Below, one piece after another: positions 51,555 to 62,885 of a stretch of 64,000 nucleotides of DNA. The stretch spans positions 29,262,261 to 29,326,260 of the forward strand of contig NC_132878.1 in the NCBI RefSeq assembly GCF_030463535.1, in the 5' to 3' direction. The position numbers and the translations under genes are program-made. The notes under the pieces were generated by a model that was not told where the DNA came from, searched no databases, and saw nothing but the letters and a program-made list of their open reading frames with translations. Source of the stretch: Salminus brasiliensis. Its lineage: Eukaryota; Chordata; Actinopteri; Characiformes; Bryconidae. Each line of letters starts with the position of its first letter. The first letter of the stretch is position 1.

Positions 51555-51940
51555 AGGCACATTCTGGCTTCCATTACTTGTTAGCTACATTAGGCTCATA
51601 GCTCTAGTGCTAACTGACGGGGCATGAGCCTTCATTACTTGTTAGCTACATTAGCCCCATAGCTCTAGTGCTAACTGATGAGGTATGAGCTTTAGTTACT
51701 TGTTAGCTACATTAGCCTACATTAGTGCTAACTGACGAGGTATGAGCCTGTATTAGTGACCTGTTAGCTACATGAGCCTCAGAGCTCCAGGGCTATTTGG
51801 TGGGGTAAGCTTATATTACTTGTTAGCTGCATTAGCCTCGTAGCTCCATCAAAACAACAAACATGTCTTGGCTGATTGACTACATTTGTGATAAAGGGAC
51901 TGGGGGAGGTAGACGTTTGTCAGACTATCGCTTTAAAGCA
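51555..51940. repeat. Dispersed repeat with internal tandem units, second copy
   Basis: Five or so tandem copies of TTACTTGTTAGCTACATTAG plus CTCATAGCTCTAGTGCTAACTG at about 60-bp spacing, then ACATGTCTTGGCTGATTGAC and CAGACTATCGCTTTAA. The same unit and end occur at 16155-16460. Confidence 0.78.
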
Positions 51941-52826
51941 GTATAGGTTTTCCCTAACCCAGATTACAGAATCTATTTAAAATGAATAATATATGCCGCT
52001 TTCTGTCTTCAGCCAAATGTTATGAGAGTACCTTTAAACTTATCCTCAGCCTGGCCGGATAGAGTGAAGAATAACTAGAACCAGATTTTTATTTCAAATG
52101 AAGGAGAAATATTGGACGCCCACGCTTTCAGTGGTGGCACTTTACCCCACTCCCCTTCTCAGGTGTTTAGACGATCAGACCCTCAAAAGGACCCTCATGG
52201 ACGACTCGTCCACATCTTCACGTCTTCTCTAGCAGGATGGACATTACTCTTTCCATTTTCTGTCTGTTTGTTTCTTTTTTTTGTTTGTTTGTTTTTTGTC
52301 TTTGCCAAAATGTTTAATATTTAACCTTGAGATAGATTTATTACTGAGTGAATTTTGAAGAGAATGTGGCAGGGGGCTCTGCTGTGTCTCCTCCAGCCGA
52401 AAGTGTGTGCACACCTTGAGTTAATGAGCGTTTTATATTATTTGATCTAGAGGTTTTTAATGAAATGCTTGACATTTGTTTCCGAAACAAATAATAGTGA
52501 ACCTGATGCCTGTGTATTTACTTTCAGAACAACATCAAAGTCATGAAGTTTGTGAAGATTTTTTAACTCCATGTTATTTTATAGTTTTAACATCAGCACT
52601 GTTATTCTAACACACGGACCACAGTGAACTTCAGAAACTCTTCATGATCAGCTATACATAACCTTGGGGTGGAGCTGAAGGAAGTGTCAGAGCTGGGTGA
52701 TGAAGGATGCGCTGAAGGTTTCTGTGTTTGCTTTAACAGTAACTTTACTGTATCAGGAAATCCACTTTGTTTCCATCTTAGTTTTTTAACATTTCTTTTT
52801 GTTAATGCTTTGATTTACCATTTGGA

Positions 52827-52832
52827 AATAAA
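52827..52832 (+). promoter_or_regulatory. Polyadenylation signal AATAAA, candidate for fyn
   Basis: First strong AATAAA after the fyn stop, in TTTGGAAATAAAATACAG. A second at 52997-53002 is followed by AT-rich sequence. Confidence 0.4.
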
Positions 52833-53169
52833 ATACAGTATTTTACACCCTCTTGCAGACTCGTTTATCAGTAGATTAAAGCTCAACCTGTAGTTAAAGG
52901 CTTAACCTGGACTTGAAATGAATGCTGCTTCCTCTGATTTGTGTAAATACACTATGAATCATTTAATGTTTCTCTTAATTTTTTATTATTTATTTAAATA
53001 AATGCACTTTATACAAACACAAATGAGACTATTTATATAAGTGGGTTACACCCCTCTTATTTTTAAAATGATAAAATATACCATTTTGTTGTCAACAGAA
53101 AAAGAGCTCATACTTCATTCAATAGCTATAGATAATTCAATAGATAATTCAATAGATAAAACAAAAAAT

Positions 53170-53990
53170 GTATCATATCATATGTCGCACTTGACAATAA
53201 GTGACTTGGACTTGACAGTAAGTCACTTTGACCTGATAGTAAGTGCCTTAGACTTGACAATACATACATGAGTTGGACTTAAAGGTAAATCGCACTGACC
53301 TGACAATAAGTGACTTGGACTTGACTCTTTGACTGTAAGTTATTTTGACCTGACAGTAGGCCCTTTAGACTTGACAGTTAGTCACTTTGACCTGACCGTA
53401 AGTCCTTTATTCTTTACAGTTAGTCACTTTGACCTGACAGTAAGTCCTTTATTCTTTACAGTTAGTCACTTTGACCTGACAGTAAGCCACTTAGTCTTGA
53501 CAGTATGTCATTTTGACCTGACAGTAAGTTACTTTGACCGGACAGTAAGTCCTTAAGACTTGACAGTAAGTCACTTTGACCTGACAGTAAGTCACTTAGG
53601 CTTGACTTGACAGTAAGTCCTTAAGACTTGACAGTAAGTTATTTTGACCGGACAGCAAGTCACTTTGACCTAACAGTAAGTCACTTTGACCGGACAGTTA
53701 GTCACTTTGACCTAACAGTAAGTCACTTTGCCCGGACAGTAAGTCACTTTGACCGGACAGTAATTCACTTAATCTTGACTTGACAGTAAGTCACTCAGTC
53801 TTGACAGTAAGTCACTTTGACCGGACAGTAAGTCCTTAAGAATTGACAGTAAGTAACTTTGACCTGACAGCAAGTCATCTTGACCTAACAGTAAGTCACT
53901 TTGACCGGACAGTAAGTCCTTAAGACTTGACAGTCAGTCTCATTGACCTGACAGTAAGTCACTTAGTCTTGACTTGACAGTAAGACAGTT
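53170..53990. repeat. 21-bp minisatellite downstream of fyn
   Basis: About 38 units alternating AGTCACTTTGACCTGACAGT and AGTCCTTAAGACTTGACAGT types. The 21-bp unit keeps short frames open (DLTVSHF repeats at 53329-53556), which are artefacts. Confidence 0.93.
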
Positions 53991-54049
53991 AGACTTGCCA
54001 ATTTGTGACTTGGATTTAAAGCTAAGTCACATGGAATGCTTTTAACTAG

Positions 54050-54430
54050 ATTCAGGAGAACTGCTGTGAGGATATGATTGCATTCAGCAACAAAAGTGTT
54101 AGTGAGGTCAGGATGTTGGATGATCACCACCCTACCTCATCCCCAACTGCCCAACACATCCATGAGCACCACCAATCCAGAGATCACAGTTCTACTGCTC
54201 CACAGCACAACACTGGGGGGCTTTCTACCCCTCTAGCCCATGCCTAGCATTGGGCACGGTGCCAGTTGACTCATGTTGATCTGCTCCAGGGAGTCCTATT
54301 CTATTCGATGTGTTTCTCTACAGGCACTAGACAAGCTGTGTGTGGGTGTGGGTGTGCATTTGCACATCTGTATCAGCAATAGGTGCAACTCAAAGGAGCT
54401 AATTGCATTCATTCAAGGCATTTTCTCCAC
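54050..54430. mobile_element. Partial copy of the 12389-type MITE
   Basis: AGGATATGATTGCATTCAGC, GTCAGGATGTTGGATGATCA and AGGCACTAGACAAGCTGTGT align in order with 12525-12775. The left terminal repeat is missing, and the right end merges into GCATTCATTCAAGGCATTTT. Confidence 0.8.
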
Positions 54431-54723
54431 TGCTGCTTTATGTGGCTCCACCCAGATCCTCCTCAAAGTTGCTTCAGTGGTTTTCCAGCAGGGGAAGCTG
54501 CTGTGCTGCATGTACTGTTCAGCCTGCAGTGCATGTGAGCTTTGACAGCTCCAATATTCTAAGGACAAATTTGGAATCAGATTTTATATGCTTTTAACAG
54601 CCTGCTGTGAATTCTCATTCAATCAATATTACGCAACAGCAGGTTCCACAAAATCAATAACACACAGCACAATTTCCTGCCATTTCCTGCTGAAGCTCAA
54701 CTCCCGGTTCTACTGTTCTACTC

Positions 54724-54760
<37 letters not shown>

Positions 54761-55040
54761 ACATGTAAGCTCCGCCTGCTATATTGTTTAGTCTCTCAGC
54801 TCCATCACAGATCCATCACAGTGAGTACTCTTTATACATACATGTATATTAATGACATAATTATTTTATTTACATCATTAAGTGTTTACACTCATTGTAA
54901 TATTTTTATGATGCACTGATATTGATACATTTGATGTAGATAAGAGGTTCTGGTTTTAGTCTGATTGTAAAGCTCTGTTTGGTGTACTGTTTGTTTGTAC
55001 TCTGGTGTTTTTGACTTATTTCTTTTCATATTGTAAATCA
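54431..55040. other. Intergenic DNA without recognised gene
   Basis: GT run at 54728-54757. The rest is AT-rich with no coding signal. Confidence 0.4.
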
Positions 55041-55042
55041 TA

Positions 55043-55118
55043 TCAATGTAACCCCATTAAAAGCCTAGGGACTGCCGGCAGGCTGAAAGTGTTATTACAA
55101 ACTTCTATTACTCAAATA
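55043..55118 (+). repeat. Direct-repeat copy 1 with CTGCCGGCAG palindrome
   Basis: AAAAGCCTAGGGACTGCCGG and GAAAGTGTTATTACAAACTT recur at 56931-57000 with few differences. Intervening DNA of 1.8 kb shows no coding frame. Confidence 0.6.
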
Positions 55119-55119
55119 A

Positions 55120-55822
55120 TTATTTGAATTATTTGACTTTTTTCTCTTCATATTGTAAACGTGGTGAGCTCCTCAGTCACTTGATTTTAGACAATTACAC
55201 AGGGATGAAGTTGAGAGATGTGAGATCAGAGTTCAGAGGCTTGAGTGTAGAGTTTGCTTGTTTTTTTGTTACTGAGAACTTGCCCATACACCAGCTCTCC
55301 CTGAACTAAAACCATTGATTAAGTCCAACTTATGAAAAAATGCTTCTCCTGATATAACAATGGATCTCAAATTAAGGCAATGGGGCTACAAGCGGGTTCT
55401 AAGGTGTATCGCTGTGGCTCCTTTTTGTGTGTGTATGTATCGGCAGCTACATTTCCATATGAAAGGATGTTTTACAATCTCTTAAAATATTTACAATTTA
55501 AAAATTGTCCATCTTATGAAATGAATGTTGACAAAATGTTTTCTGTTAAGTTCTGGCACATGAATGTTATGCATAGATTTTGTCTAGAATTCCCAAACTT
55601 GCACCAAACACAAAGGCTGAACCTCAAATTGCACACGCTCACGCTAAACAGTATATAAAAATAGTGACTCAGCATTAGAAGTGCACTTGATAGTGCAGTG
55701 AGTGAAGTGTAGAAGTGTGTGGTTTGGGATGCAACAGAATAAACCCAGCCAGCATGGCTGACGTGGAGCTAGACAGAGGAGGAGTGTGTTTCAAAGGAAC
55801 ACTGCAACTTTACAGCTCTTAC

Positions 55823-55902
<80 letters not shown>

Positions 55903-56925
55903 AGAAAAGGCTGCAGTCGCTCTAAATGGAAAGTTCTTAAACAGCTCAGAGACGGGATCTCTCACCCGACAGCATCAATGGAGAAACATCAAATCAAATG
56001 AACCGAACACTTAGCAAATTATGGAGAGATCAGGGAAGCCCATAGCGTCATTTACCACACACACACAATTAGAGAAGAAAACACATCAAACACCAATATA
56101 TCCATAAACTACAACTTAATCATACTTTTTTATTAACATTTTTACTGCAAAAGGTCAGTGTGATGGAAAACAAAAGCTCACACCAAACACCAAAAAGCTG
56201 CTCAGAAGTCCTCAGAAAAGTCTGGATACTGTTAGTAGCTATGACGTGTTTGGTATCTGAAATTTGGTTTAAAACCGGTGATGCTAGGCTAATGTTGCTA
56301 ACAGACACTGGACTTAGACTGTCACCAATCTCACCTCTGCTCTTTTCTGCACACTTTCTTTAAAATACTTCAAGAAGGAGTTTTATAAAAGTGATTCAGT
56401 AACCCAGCATGGCTAGACCTGCTATAAACGCTGACGCTCAGAATGTAACCTCGCAACACTCCAGAGTGTTGTTCCACTTTCAAACTGGACAGTGCATGGA
56501 GTGATATCACACACTGGGCAGAGGTCAAAGGGGTTGCGGTCACTTCACGTCCAGCTGTGTGAAAAAGTTAATTGTTGCGTTCAGAGGTAAAACTTTTTGA
56601 TTCATATGTGACAGAGATGTGCTATGTGTGTGGCAGTGTCTGACATTATCAAGTCCGAGTTCTTCCATTCCCATATGTAGTATTGAAATCTGACACATGC
56701 CTGCTAGCAAAGAACAGAACATAGGAAGGTTAACCTGTGGTGTTCTGAACACGGGTGAGGTGATTATGGATGGTATCACAATGTTATTATTATGTTTTTA
56801 CACAACATTTCCAGTTAAACAAAAACAAACATTCTGGAAACATCTGAAGTAACTTTCCCAATATTAAAACAGAATAATTAAAATACAGTACAATAAAACT
56901 GATACATAATAACACTGATAAATCA
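55120..56925. other. Intergenic DNA between the direct repeats, with (GA)n
   Basis: A GA microsatellite spans 55827-55899. Several 60-100-codon frames exist, but none shows a domain, a splice context or codon bias. Confidence 0.45.
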
Positions 56926-56930
56926 TTTCA

Positions 56931-57000
56931 AATGTAACCCATTTAAAAGCCTATTGACTGCCGGCAGGCTGAAACTGTTATTACAAACTTCTATTACCAA
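56931..57000 (+). repeat. Direct-repeat copy 2 with CTGCCGGCAG palindrome
   Basis: AAAAGCCTATTGACTGCCGG and GAAACTGTTATTACAAACTT match copy 1. It is probably a dispersed family. Confidence 0.6.
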
Positions 57001-57179
57001 AGAATAGCTCCACCAGTTTGTACAGAAGTCTCGGTAGTTTCTGCGTAATACACCCTAGAGTGTTAAGGGGTTAATAAATGTGTCATAAAATATTTTCCAA
57101 ACTAAAGTTGGAACTGGAGCATTTATTTCAATGTAGAATTTAATATTCTCTGAATTTACACTGATAATAAAAGGTTTAA

Positions 57180-58020
57180 ATGATCAATCAGTACCAGGAG
57201 CCCTTGACCCTCCATCCCTCAAAATCCACATAGGACAAGCATCTAGGTTTTTTTCTGTCCTGGCACCGAAGTGGTGGAGCGAACTTCCCCTGGGTGTCAC
57301 TCGCTGAGAACCCACGTCTTCTTGGGCAAAGTGTAGTGCCGAGTATCCTGGTCTCCATACTGGCTTTTGTGTTTAGTCAAGTCTGATTTATTTGTATAGC
57401 GCTTTTTACAACTGTTGTCGTCACAAAGCAGCTTTACATAATTAGTACTTAATAAAAGACAGAGACAAAGAAGAAAGAAGAAAATAATGTAAGACATGAT
57501 GGATCAAAGACCCCCCTGAGCAAGCCAATGGCGACAGTGGCAAGGAAAAACTCCCTCAGAGCTGGAGGAAGAAACCTTGGGAGGAACCAAGACTCACAAG
57601 GGGGACCCGACCCGTCCTCCTCTGATCAGAACTATTTAAACATTAATGAAAAAAATGACCAAACCAGATACAACAGATAGTTAATAGTGGTGATAATAAT
57701 AGTGGCAGATAGTTACGAGTCCATTTAGGTTTTAACATGGTCATTAAACAGGTAGCAGCGGTAGGAGGGTGTGCAGCTCGTCTGCTATGGTTGGTGGTGG
57801 GTGGGGGGCCTGCTGGTTGGACTGGTAGGTGGCAGCTGGTCTGACGCAGGTAGAGGGGACCTCAGCGGGCAATCTTCCAGCAGGTCAGGCTGGGTGGCGG
57901 AGAAGGTAAAAAGAGAGTTAGTTCTGAACTAACTCTAACTAGCTTCTGAACTGAAGCACTGTTGTAAGTCGCTCTGGATACGAGCATCTGCTAAATGCCT
58001 TCAATGTAAATGTAAAGGAT
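57180..58020 (+). mobile_element. Two nested interspersed repeats
   Basis: The outer element shows CTGTCCTGGCACCGAAGTGG and GGAGCGAACTTCCCCTGG at 57257-57297. It resumes at about 57960 with the tail GTCGCTCTGGATACGAGCAT plus CTGCTAAATGCC, a 3' tail common to fish LINE/SINE families. Between them, 57370 to about 57900, lies a different repeat with GATTTATTTGTATAGCGCTT, GGCGACAGTGGCAAGGAAAA and GGAGGAAGAAACCTTGGGAG. Classification is from recalled similarity. Confidence 0.6.
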
Positions 58021-58059
58021 CAACTTGCATTATTATTTGATTTGTATTTTTATTTCTTG

Positions 58060-58850
58060 CATTTATTTATTTATTTTACTTTTTTAAATTTACTAGCCTA
58101 CCAAATTTGAAAAGCCCATATTTAAATATGGAAAAAAAATTAGAACTCGTGCGACTTTTACGTCAGTCCCACTTCCTTGTAAATGCACGCTGAGAAAAAG
58201 GGAAAATGGACGACAGCATTGTCACTAGCTGATTTGCACAGTCTGCCCAATTTGAGCATGTGAAGCAGAGCTCTTCTGCGCATGCGCATCGGTTTAGGAG
58301 CATGAACTCTTCAGACCACATAAAAATGATAGTGAAAACAGCCTAAAAAAAAGATTTTTAAAGTAAAAATTAGATTCGGGCCACTTTACCTGCTGTGTGA
58401 ATGTAGCTTAAGTCATCCCGCGTTCTGAACCACATCGGTTTGCCAAGCAAATCGGAGTTCTGAGAAACGAGTAGAGAGGCAAACATTGTCTCTCAGCCCG
58501 GTGTGTGTACATAGTGATGAGTCTAAGTCCAGTGTTTGTTAGCGATGTCAGCCTAGCATCTACCATTGTAAACTAAACAAGCACAGATCAGATACCAAAC
58601 ACGTCTTGGCTGATCGACTGCATCTGGATTCAGAGATCAGTCATTTTTATTTTGGGGTTTTGGTCAAATAATTTGGTTCCTAATAATATGTCTTCTGCAC
58701 ATTTCAGACAGAGACTCCTTATTTACTGAGTAAAACAGAACTGAGCGCATGAGAGCGTATAGGCTAACACTTGGTGTTATCTGCTGACTGATGGTGTGTG
58801 TGTGTGTGTGTGTGTGTATGCGTGTGAAGGGGCTTTCTGTAATGGCTTTA
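58060..58850. other. Upstream flank of the GPCR gene
   Basis: Positions 58140-58420 resemble a dispersed fish repeat and carry an NRF1-like palindrome TGCGCATGCGCA at 58277-58288. A GT run lies at 58795-58817. A possible splice acceptor TTTATTGCAG ends at 58856. No promoter can be fixed. Confidence 0.35.
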
Positions 58851-58904
58851 TTGCAGCATTAGCGCTGGGTGCTGCGGGGGCCTGTTGACTCTGAGGAGCC
58901 GGAG

Positions 58905-58977
58905 ATGGATGGCGCGATCGTCTTCATCACCTTTCAAAAGGTGTATTACCCGCTGCTGTGCATTCTGGGTATTCCAG
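58905..58977 (+). CDS. GPCR coding exon 1: N-terminus and TM1 start
   Basis: 73 bp, encoding MDGAIVFITFQKVYYPLLCI and LGIP, then a split Ala codon. The donor is GTCAGT at 58978. Confidence 0.78.
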
Positions 58978-59345
58978 GTCAGTCCCAATACCCGCTAATG
59001 GGCACAGATACAGCACTGACACGTATCCTGTGACTCACTGAGCCACCAGGCTCACATTGAGACAGCTTTAAAGAACATAGGGTGCCACTTCAAAATATGA
59101 ATGGTTGGATATGTGTTTATTAAGGGTCATTAATTAGGTCATAAACACTAATCATGTTAGGAATCATTAATAAGCAGTTATAGCACAAATAAAATGGGAT
59201 GGAATGTGATATAATGAGCCACCCAGTCAGTGTTAAACCTCTCAGGATTCAGGATTCCTAACCTGAATTTATTGGACTTTTTAGGATTATTACTCATGTA
59301 TAATTCATGAATTGACTTTAGGACCTGGTGTGTAACTCTTTCACC

Positions 59346-59378
<33 letters not shown>

Positions 59379-62300
59379 TCACTCGCCTTTAGGAAGGGGG
59401 ATTAGCATTTGTGTGATACAGTCCCATCCTGTCTTTCAGCGAACCTCTTCACCTTCTACATGATCCGTTTCCGTGCTTGTGGCATGTCGGACTCGGCCCA
59501 GATCTACCTGAGCTGCCTGGCGCTGGCAGACACCTGTTACCTGGTGTGGGTCATCCTGCTGGACCTGTGCCTGACCTTCCTGCAGACCCAGCCCTTTTGG
59601 CACTCCCATCCATGGTGTGAGATCCTAAACATCTTGCAGTTTGGGACCTTCTTCAGCTCTGCGTGGGTTGTCGTGGCCTTCACCATTGAACGCTTCCTGG
59701 TGCTGAGGGTGACAGCGGGCTGCCAGCGCCCCCTGCACACCAGACACGCATTGCTCACCTGCACCAGCATCATAGTGCTGTCGCACTTGGCCTCGATACC
59801 AGCAGGTTGGATCAGTGTGGTGTCACAGGTGCGGATGTGAGCTACTGCACTACAACACTGCTCTGCACTGTTGCACTGCTGCACATCACTACACTACTGT
59901 ACTGCACTTTACTACTGCACTTCAACACTGCTCTGCACTAGTGCTTTACTGCACTACTCTACTGCACAATACTATTGCACAGCACCACCCTACTGCACTA
60001 CAACACTGCTCTATATTGTTGCTCTGCAGTACAACACTGCTCTGCACTGATGTACTGCACTACAACACTAAAGCACTACAACACTGCACTTTACTACTGC
60101 ACTGCTCCACTGCCTTACATTACTGCATTACACTACTGCACTGCACTATTCTACTGCAATTTACTAGTATCAGCAGTGTAGTACTCTACTGCACTGCTCC
60201 ACTGCCTTACATTACTGCACTACACTACTGCACTATTCTACTGCTAGTATCAGCAGTGTAGTACTCTACTGCACTGCTCCACTGCCTTACATTACTGCAC
60301 TACACTACTGCACTATTCTACTGCTAGTATCAGCAGTGTAGTACTCTACTGCACTGCACTATTAAACTGCCCTACTCTACTGCTCTTTACTACTGCTCTT
60401 TACTACTGCTCTACTCTACTGCTCTTTACTACTGCTCTTTACTACTGCTCTACTCTACTGCTCTTTACTACTGCTCTATCCTACTGCTCTACCCTACTGC
60501 TCTTTACTACTGCTCTACCCTACTGCTCTACCCTACTGCTCTTTACTACTGCACTTTACTACTGCTCTACCCTACTGTTCTTTACTACTGCTCTACTGCT
60601 CTTTACTACTGCTCTTTACTACTGCTCTACCCTACTGCTCTACCCTACTGCTCTTTACTACTGCTCTACTGCTCTTTACTACTGCTCTTTACTACTGCTC
60701 TACCCTACTGCTCTTTACTACTGCTCTACTGCTCTTTACTACTGCACTTTACTACTGCTCTACCCTCCTTCTCTTTACTACTGCACTTTACTACTGCTCT
60801 ACCCTACTTCTCTTTACTACTGCACTTTACTACTGCTCTACCCTACTGCTCTTTACTACTGCTCTACCCTACTGCTCTACCCTACTGCTCTTTACTACTG
60901 CTCTACCCTACTGCTCTTTACTACTGCTCTACCCTACTGCTCTGCCCTACTGCACTTTACTACTGCTCTACCCTACTGCTCTTCCCTACTGCTCTTTACT
61001 ACTGCACTTTACTACTGCACTTTACTACTGCTCTACCCTACTGTTCTTTACTACTGCTCTACCCTACTGTTCTTTACTACTGCTCTACTGCTCTTTACTA
61101 CTGCACTTTACTACTGCTCTACCCTACTTCTCTTTACTACTGCACTTTACTACTGCTCTACCCTACTGCTCTTTACTACTGCTCTACCCTACTGCTCTTT
61201 ACTACTGCACTTTACTACTGCTCTACCCTACTGCTCTTTACTACTGCACTTTACTACTGCTCTACCCTACTTTACTACTGCTCTACCCTACTGCTCTACC
61301 CTACTGCACTTTACTACTGCTCTACCCTACTGCTCTTTACTACTGCTCTACCATACTGCTCTTTACTACTGCTCTACCCTACTTTACTACTGCTCTACTG
61401 CTCTTTACTAAAGGTAAGGTAAAGGTGCACATATTTGTCACTGTACAGCGTACAGCGAAATGTGTCTTCCGCATTTAACCCATCTGGTAGTGAACACACA
61501 CTCACACACACATGTGTTAGGGGCAGTGAGTACACACACACACCCAGAGCGGTGGCTTACATGCTGGCCTCCAGAAACCCTACCCTACTCTCTCTGTAGC
61601 AGACATCTATCCCCTCTCTCTCTCTCTCTCTCAGAGCGGTGGGCAGCGCCCGGGGAGCAGAGAGGGTAAAGGGCCTTGCTCAAGGGCCCAACAGTGGCAG
61701 CTTGCCGAGCCCAGGAATCGAACCCACAACCCTGTTATCAATATCCTGGCGCTCTAACCGCTGAGCCACCACTGCTCTACCCTACTGCTCTTTACTATTG
61801 CAATACTGCTTTACTGCACAACTGCACAATTCTATTACACAGCACTCTGTACTCTACTGTACTGTACTACAGACTGTAAATATAGTTTATATACTATATC
61901 AATTGTTTGTTTTATAAAACATACTACATCCATTTTAAATGTCATAATAATAATAGATTAAGCTTACTTTAATACAAAAATATATAAACATACATTTCCA
62001 TTACAATTTAGTGTTTTTACATCACTTTTTTATTTAGGGGAATTAATATTTATATCATCATTATTGTTTTTGTTATGAAATAATGTAATAATACATGTAT
62101 ACTCATGTATAATAAATGCTAATAATTTAGTAATATACATTATAACATTATTATTGCTGTTGTTGTTGTTAAAATAAATGCTTTGTCCTCTTCCTCCACC
62201 GCTGCAGGTGAACCTGACGCTGGACGGTCAGGTGGTCAGCATGCCACGGTGCATTTACCGTGAGGCCCTGTACTCCACCGTGGCCGTGTGGATAATGTCC

Positions 62301-62885
62301 TTCCTGTCCAGTGGCGTCCCCATCATGCTTGTCATCATCTTCAACTCTCTGATCGCATACCAGCTGCTTTGCTCCAGCCGGCTCTTTACCAAAGAGGAGC
62401 GCCGGACCATCCACGGGTCCAGGACACGGGGGTCCATCCGCCGGACCTTGCTGCTGCTGGGGACCATCTCGGTGGCGTTTGTGGTGCTGACACTGCCACG
62501 CTTCATTACCTACTGCATCCTGCGCACCACCTACAACCACAAAGACTTCGACCGTGATGACTACGGCATGCCCATCAACACGTTGAGCGACGTGGCGAAC
62601 ATGCTGCACAACCTGAACTCCAGCACCAACTTCCTGCTGTACTGCATGGTCAGCCGCCGCTTCCGCCAGGAGCTGGTCAACACTCTGACCTGCCGGGCCA
62701 AGGTCAGGGAGCTGAGCTCCTACATCACGCACACCACCATGAAAGTGTTCTCGGTGGCCGAACACAAATACATACCCGGCCAAGACCCTGTCTCTGTTGT
62801 GCTGACCAAGCTCAGACACTTTCATGATTTGGCCCCCTGCGACCCCCGCCCGGCTCAGGCCTCTGACTTTTCCAGCACGTTTTAG
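58905..62885 (+). CDS. Rhodopsin-class GPCR, GPR139/GPR142-like (gene span; three coding exons)
   Basis: A seven-transmembrane receptor of 379 residues from exons 58905-58977, 59440-59828 and 62208-62885, joined at GT-AG sites in matching phase. The start is the first ATG after an in-frame TAG at 58860-58862. TM1 has YYPLLCILGIPANL, TM2 LSCLALAD with Asp2.50. TM3 starts at WCEILNILQFG (disulphide Cys) and ends TIERFLVLR, so DRY is ERF. The ECL2 Cys is in MPRCIYREA after an NLT glycosylation site. TM6 has VLTLPRF and TM7 reads SDVANMLHNLNSSTNFLLYC, with N-F-L-L-Y instead of NPxxY. The SD-ANML-LN-NF-LYC-S-RFR pattern matches GPR139/GPR142, peptide/aromatic-amino-acid receptors coupling to Gq. 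The N-terminus is very short. Ligand and exact orthology are not determinable here. Confidence 0.85.
58978..59439 (+). other. GPCR intron 1
   Basis: 462 bp, AT-rich, with a CA run at about 59347-59380 near the acceptor TCTTTCAG. Confidence 0.8.
59440..59828 (+). CDS. GPCR coding exon 2: TM1 to TM4
   Basis: 389 bp, encoding NLFTFYMIRFRACGMSDSAQ, IYLSCLALADTCYLVWVILL and on to IPAGWISVVSQ. It ends in phase 0 at CACAG with donor GTGCGG. Reading through the donor gives a stop at 59838, so splicing is needed. Confidence 0.9.
59845..60365. repeat. TGCACTAC repeats and three 80-bp units in GPCR intron 2
   Basis: Degenerate CTACTGCACTACAACACTGC runs, then TAGTATCAGCAGTGTAGTAC recurring at 60167, 60247 and 60327 (80-bp period). 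Confidence 0.92.
60366..61410. repeat. 13-bp minisatellite in GPCR intron 2
   Basis: About 80 units alternating CTCTTTACTACTG and CTCTACCCTACTG, with CACTTTACTACTG variants. One strand is pyrimidine-rich. It continues beyond the SINE at 61773-61800. Confidence 0.95.
61411..61772 (-). mobile_element. tRNA-derived SINE, inserted in the minisatellite
   Basis: Read on the minus strand, the head is TGGCTCAGCGGTTAGAGC (A box) and GGTTCGATTCC (perfect B box, 61714-61724), as in a tRNA-derived RNA polymerase III promoter. A body with GTTGGGCCCTTGAGCAAGGC and CTCTGCTCCCCGGGCGC follows, then microsatellites and GATGGGTTAAATGCGGAAGA. The 3' end carries a simple tail of TTTACC-type repeats at 61411-61425. 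Confidence 0.9.
61773..62207 (+). other. End of GPCR intron 2
   Basis: A few more 13-bp units to about 61860, then AT-rich sequence. The acceptor CCGCTGCAG ends at 62207. Confidence 0.85.
62208..62885 (+). CDS. GPCR coding exon 3: ECL2 to C-terminus
   Basis: 678 bp including TAG, encoding VNLTLDGQVVSMPRCIYREA (ECL2), TM5 (VPIMLVIIFNSLIAYQLL), an Arg-rich third loop (RRTIHGSRTRGSIRR), TM6, TM7 and a C-tail of about 80 residues. The 256-codon minus-strand frame over the same bases is a shadow caused by high GC3. Confidence 0.92.
   Translation: MNLTLDGQVVSMPRCIYREALYSTVAVWIMSFLSSGVPIMLVIIFNSLIAYQLLCSSRLFTKEERRTIHGSRTRGSIRRTLLLLGTISVAFVVLTLPRFITYCILRTTYNHKDFDRDDYGMPINTLSDVANMLHNLNSSTNFLLYCMVSRRFRQELVNTLTCRAKVRELSSYITHTTMKVFSVAEHKYIPGQDPVSVVLTKLRHFHDLAPCDPRPAQASDFSSTF

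Larger units (their letters stand above)
50281..53020 (+). other. fyn: fyn 3' UTR (approximate extent)
   Basis: Sequence after the stop has no gene-like frame. It carries AATAAA at 52827-52832 and 52997-53002, either of which could set the end. An RFX X-box-like GTTACCATGGCAAC lies at 50791-50804. A dispersed repeat lies at 51555-51940. The 3' border is inferred from the signals; mammalian FYN also has a long 3' UTR. Confidence 0.5.

Noticed and set aside
55043..57000. LTR retrotransposon bounded by direct repeats
   Set aside because: The repeats are only about 75 bp, lack TG...CA ends that I can see, and no gag/pol-like frame lies between them.
59815..60261. 148-codon frame after GPCR exon 2
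   Set aside because: It begins at the splice donor and is a TGCACTAC-repeat translation.
61714..61770. Genuine tRNA gene on the minus strand
   Set aside because: A and B boxes fit, but the acceptor stem does not close and the sequence continues into a SINE body.
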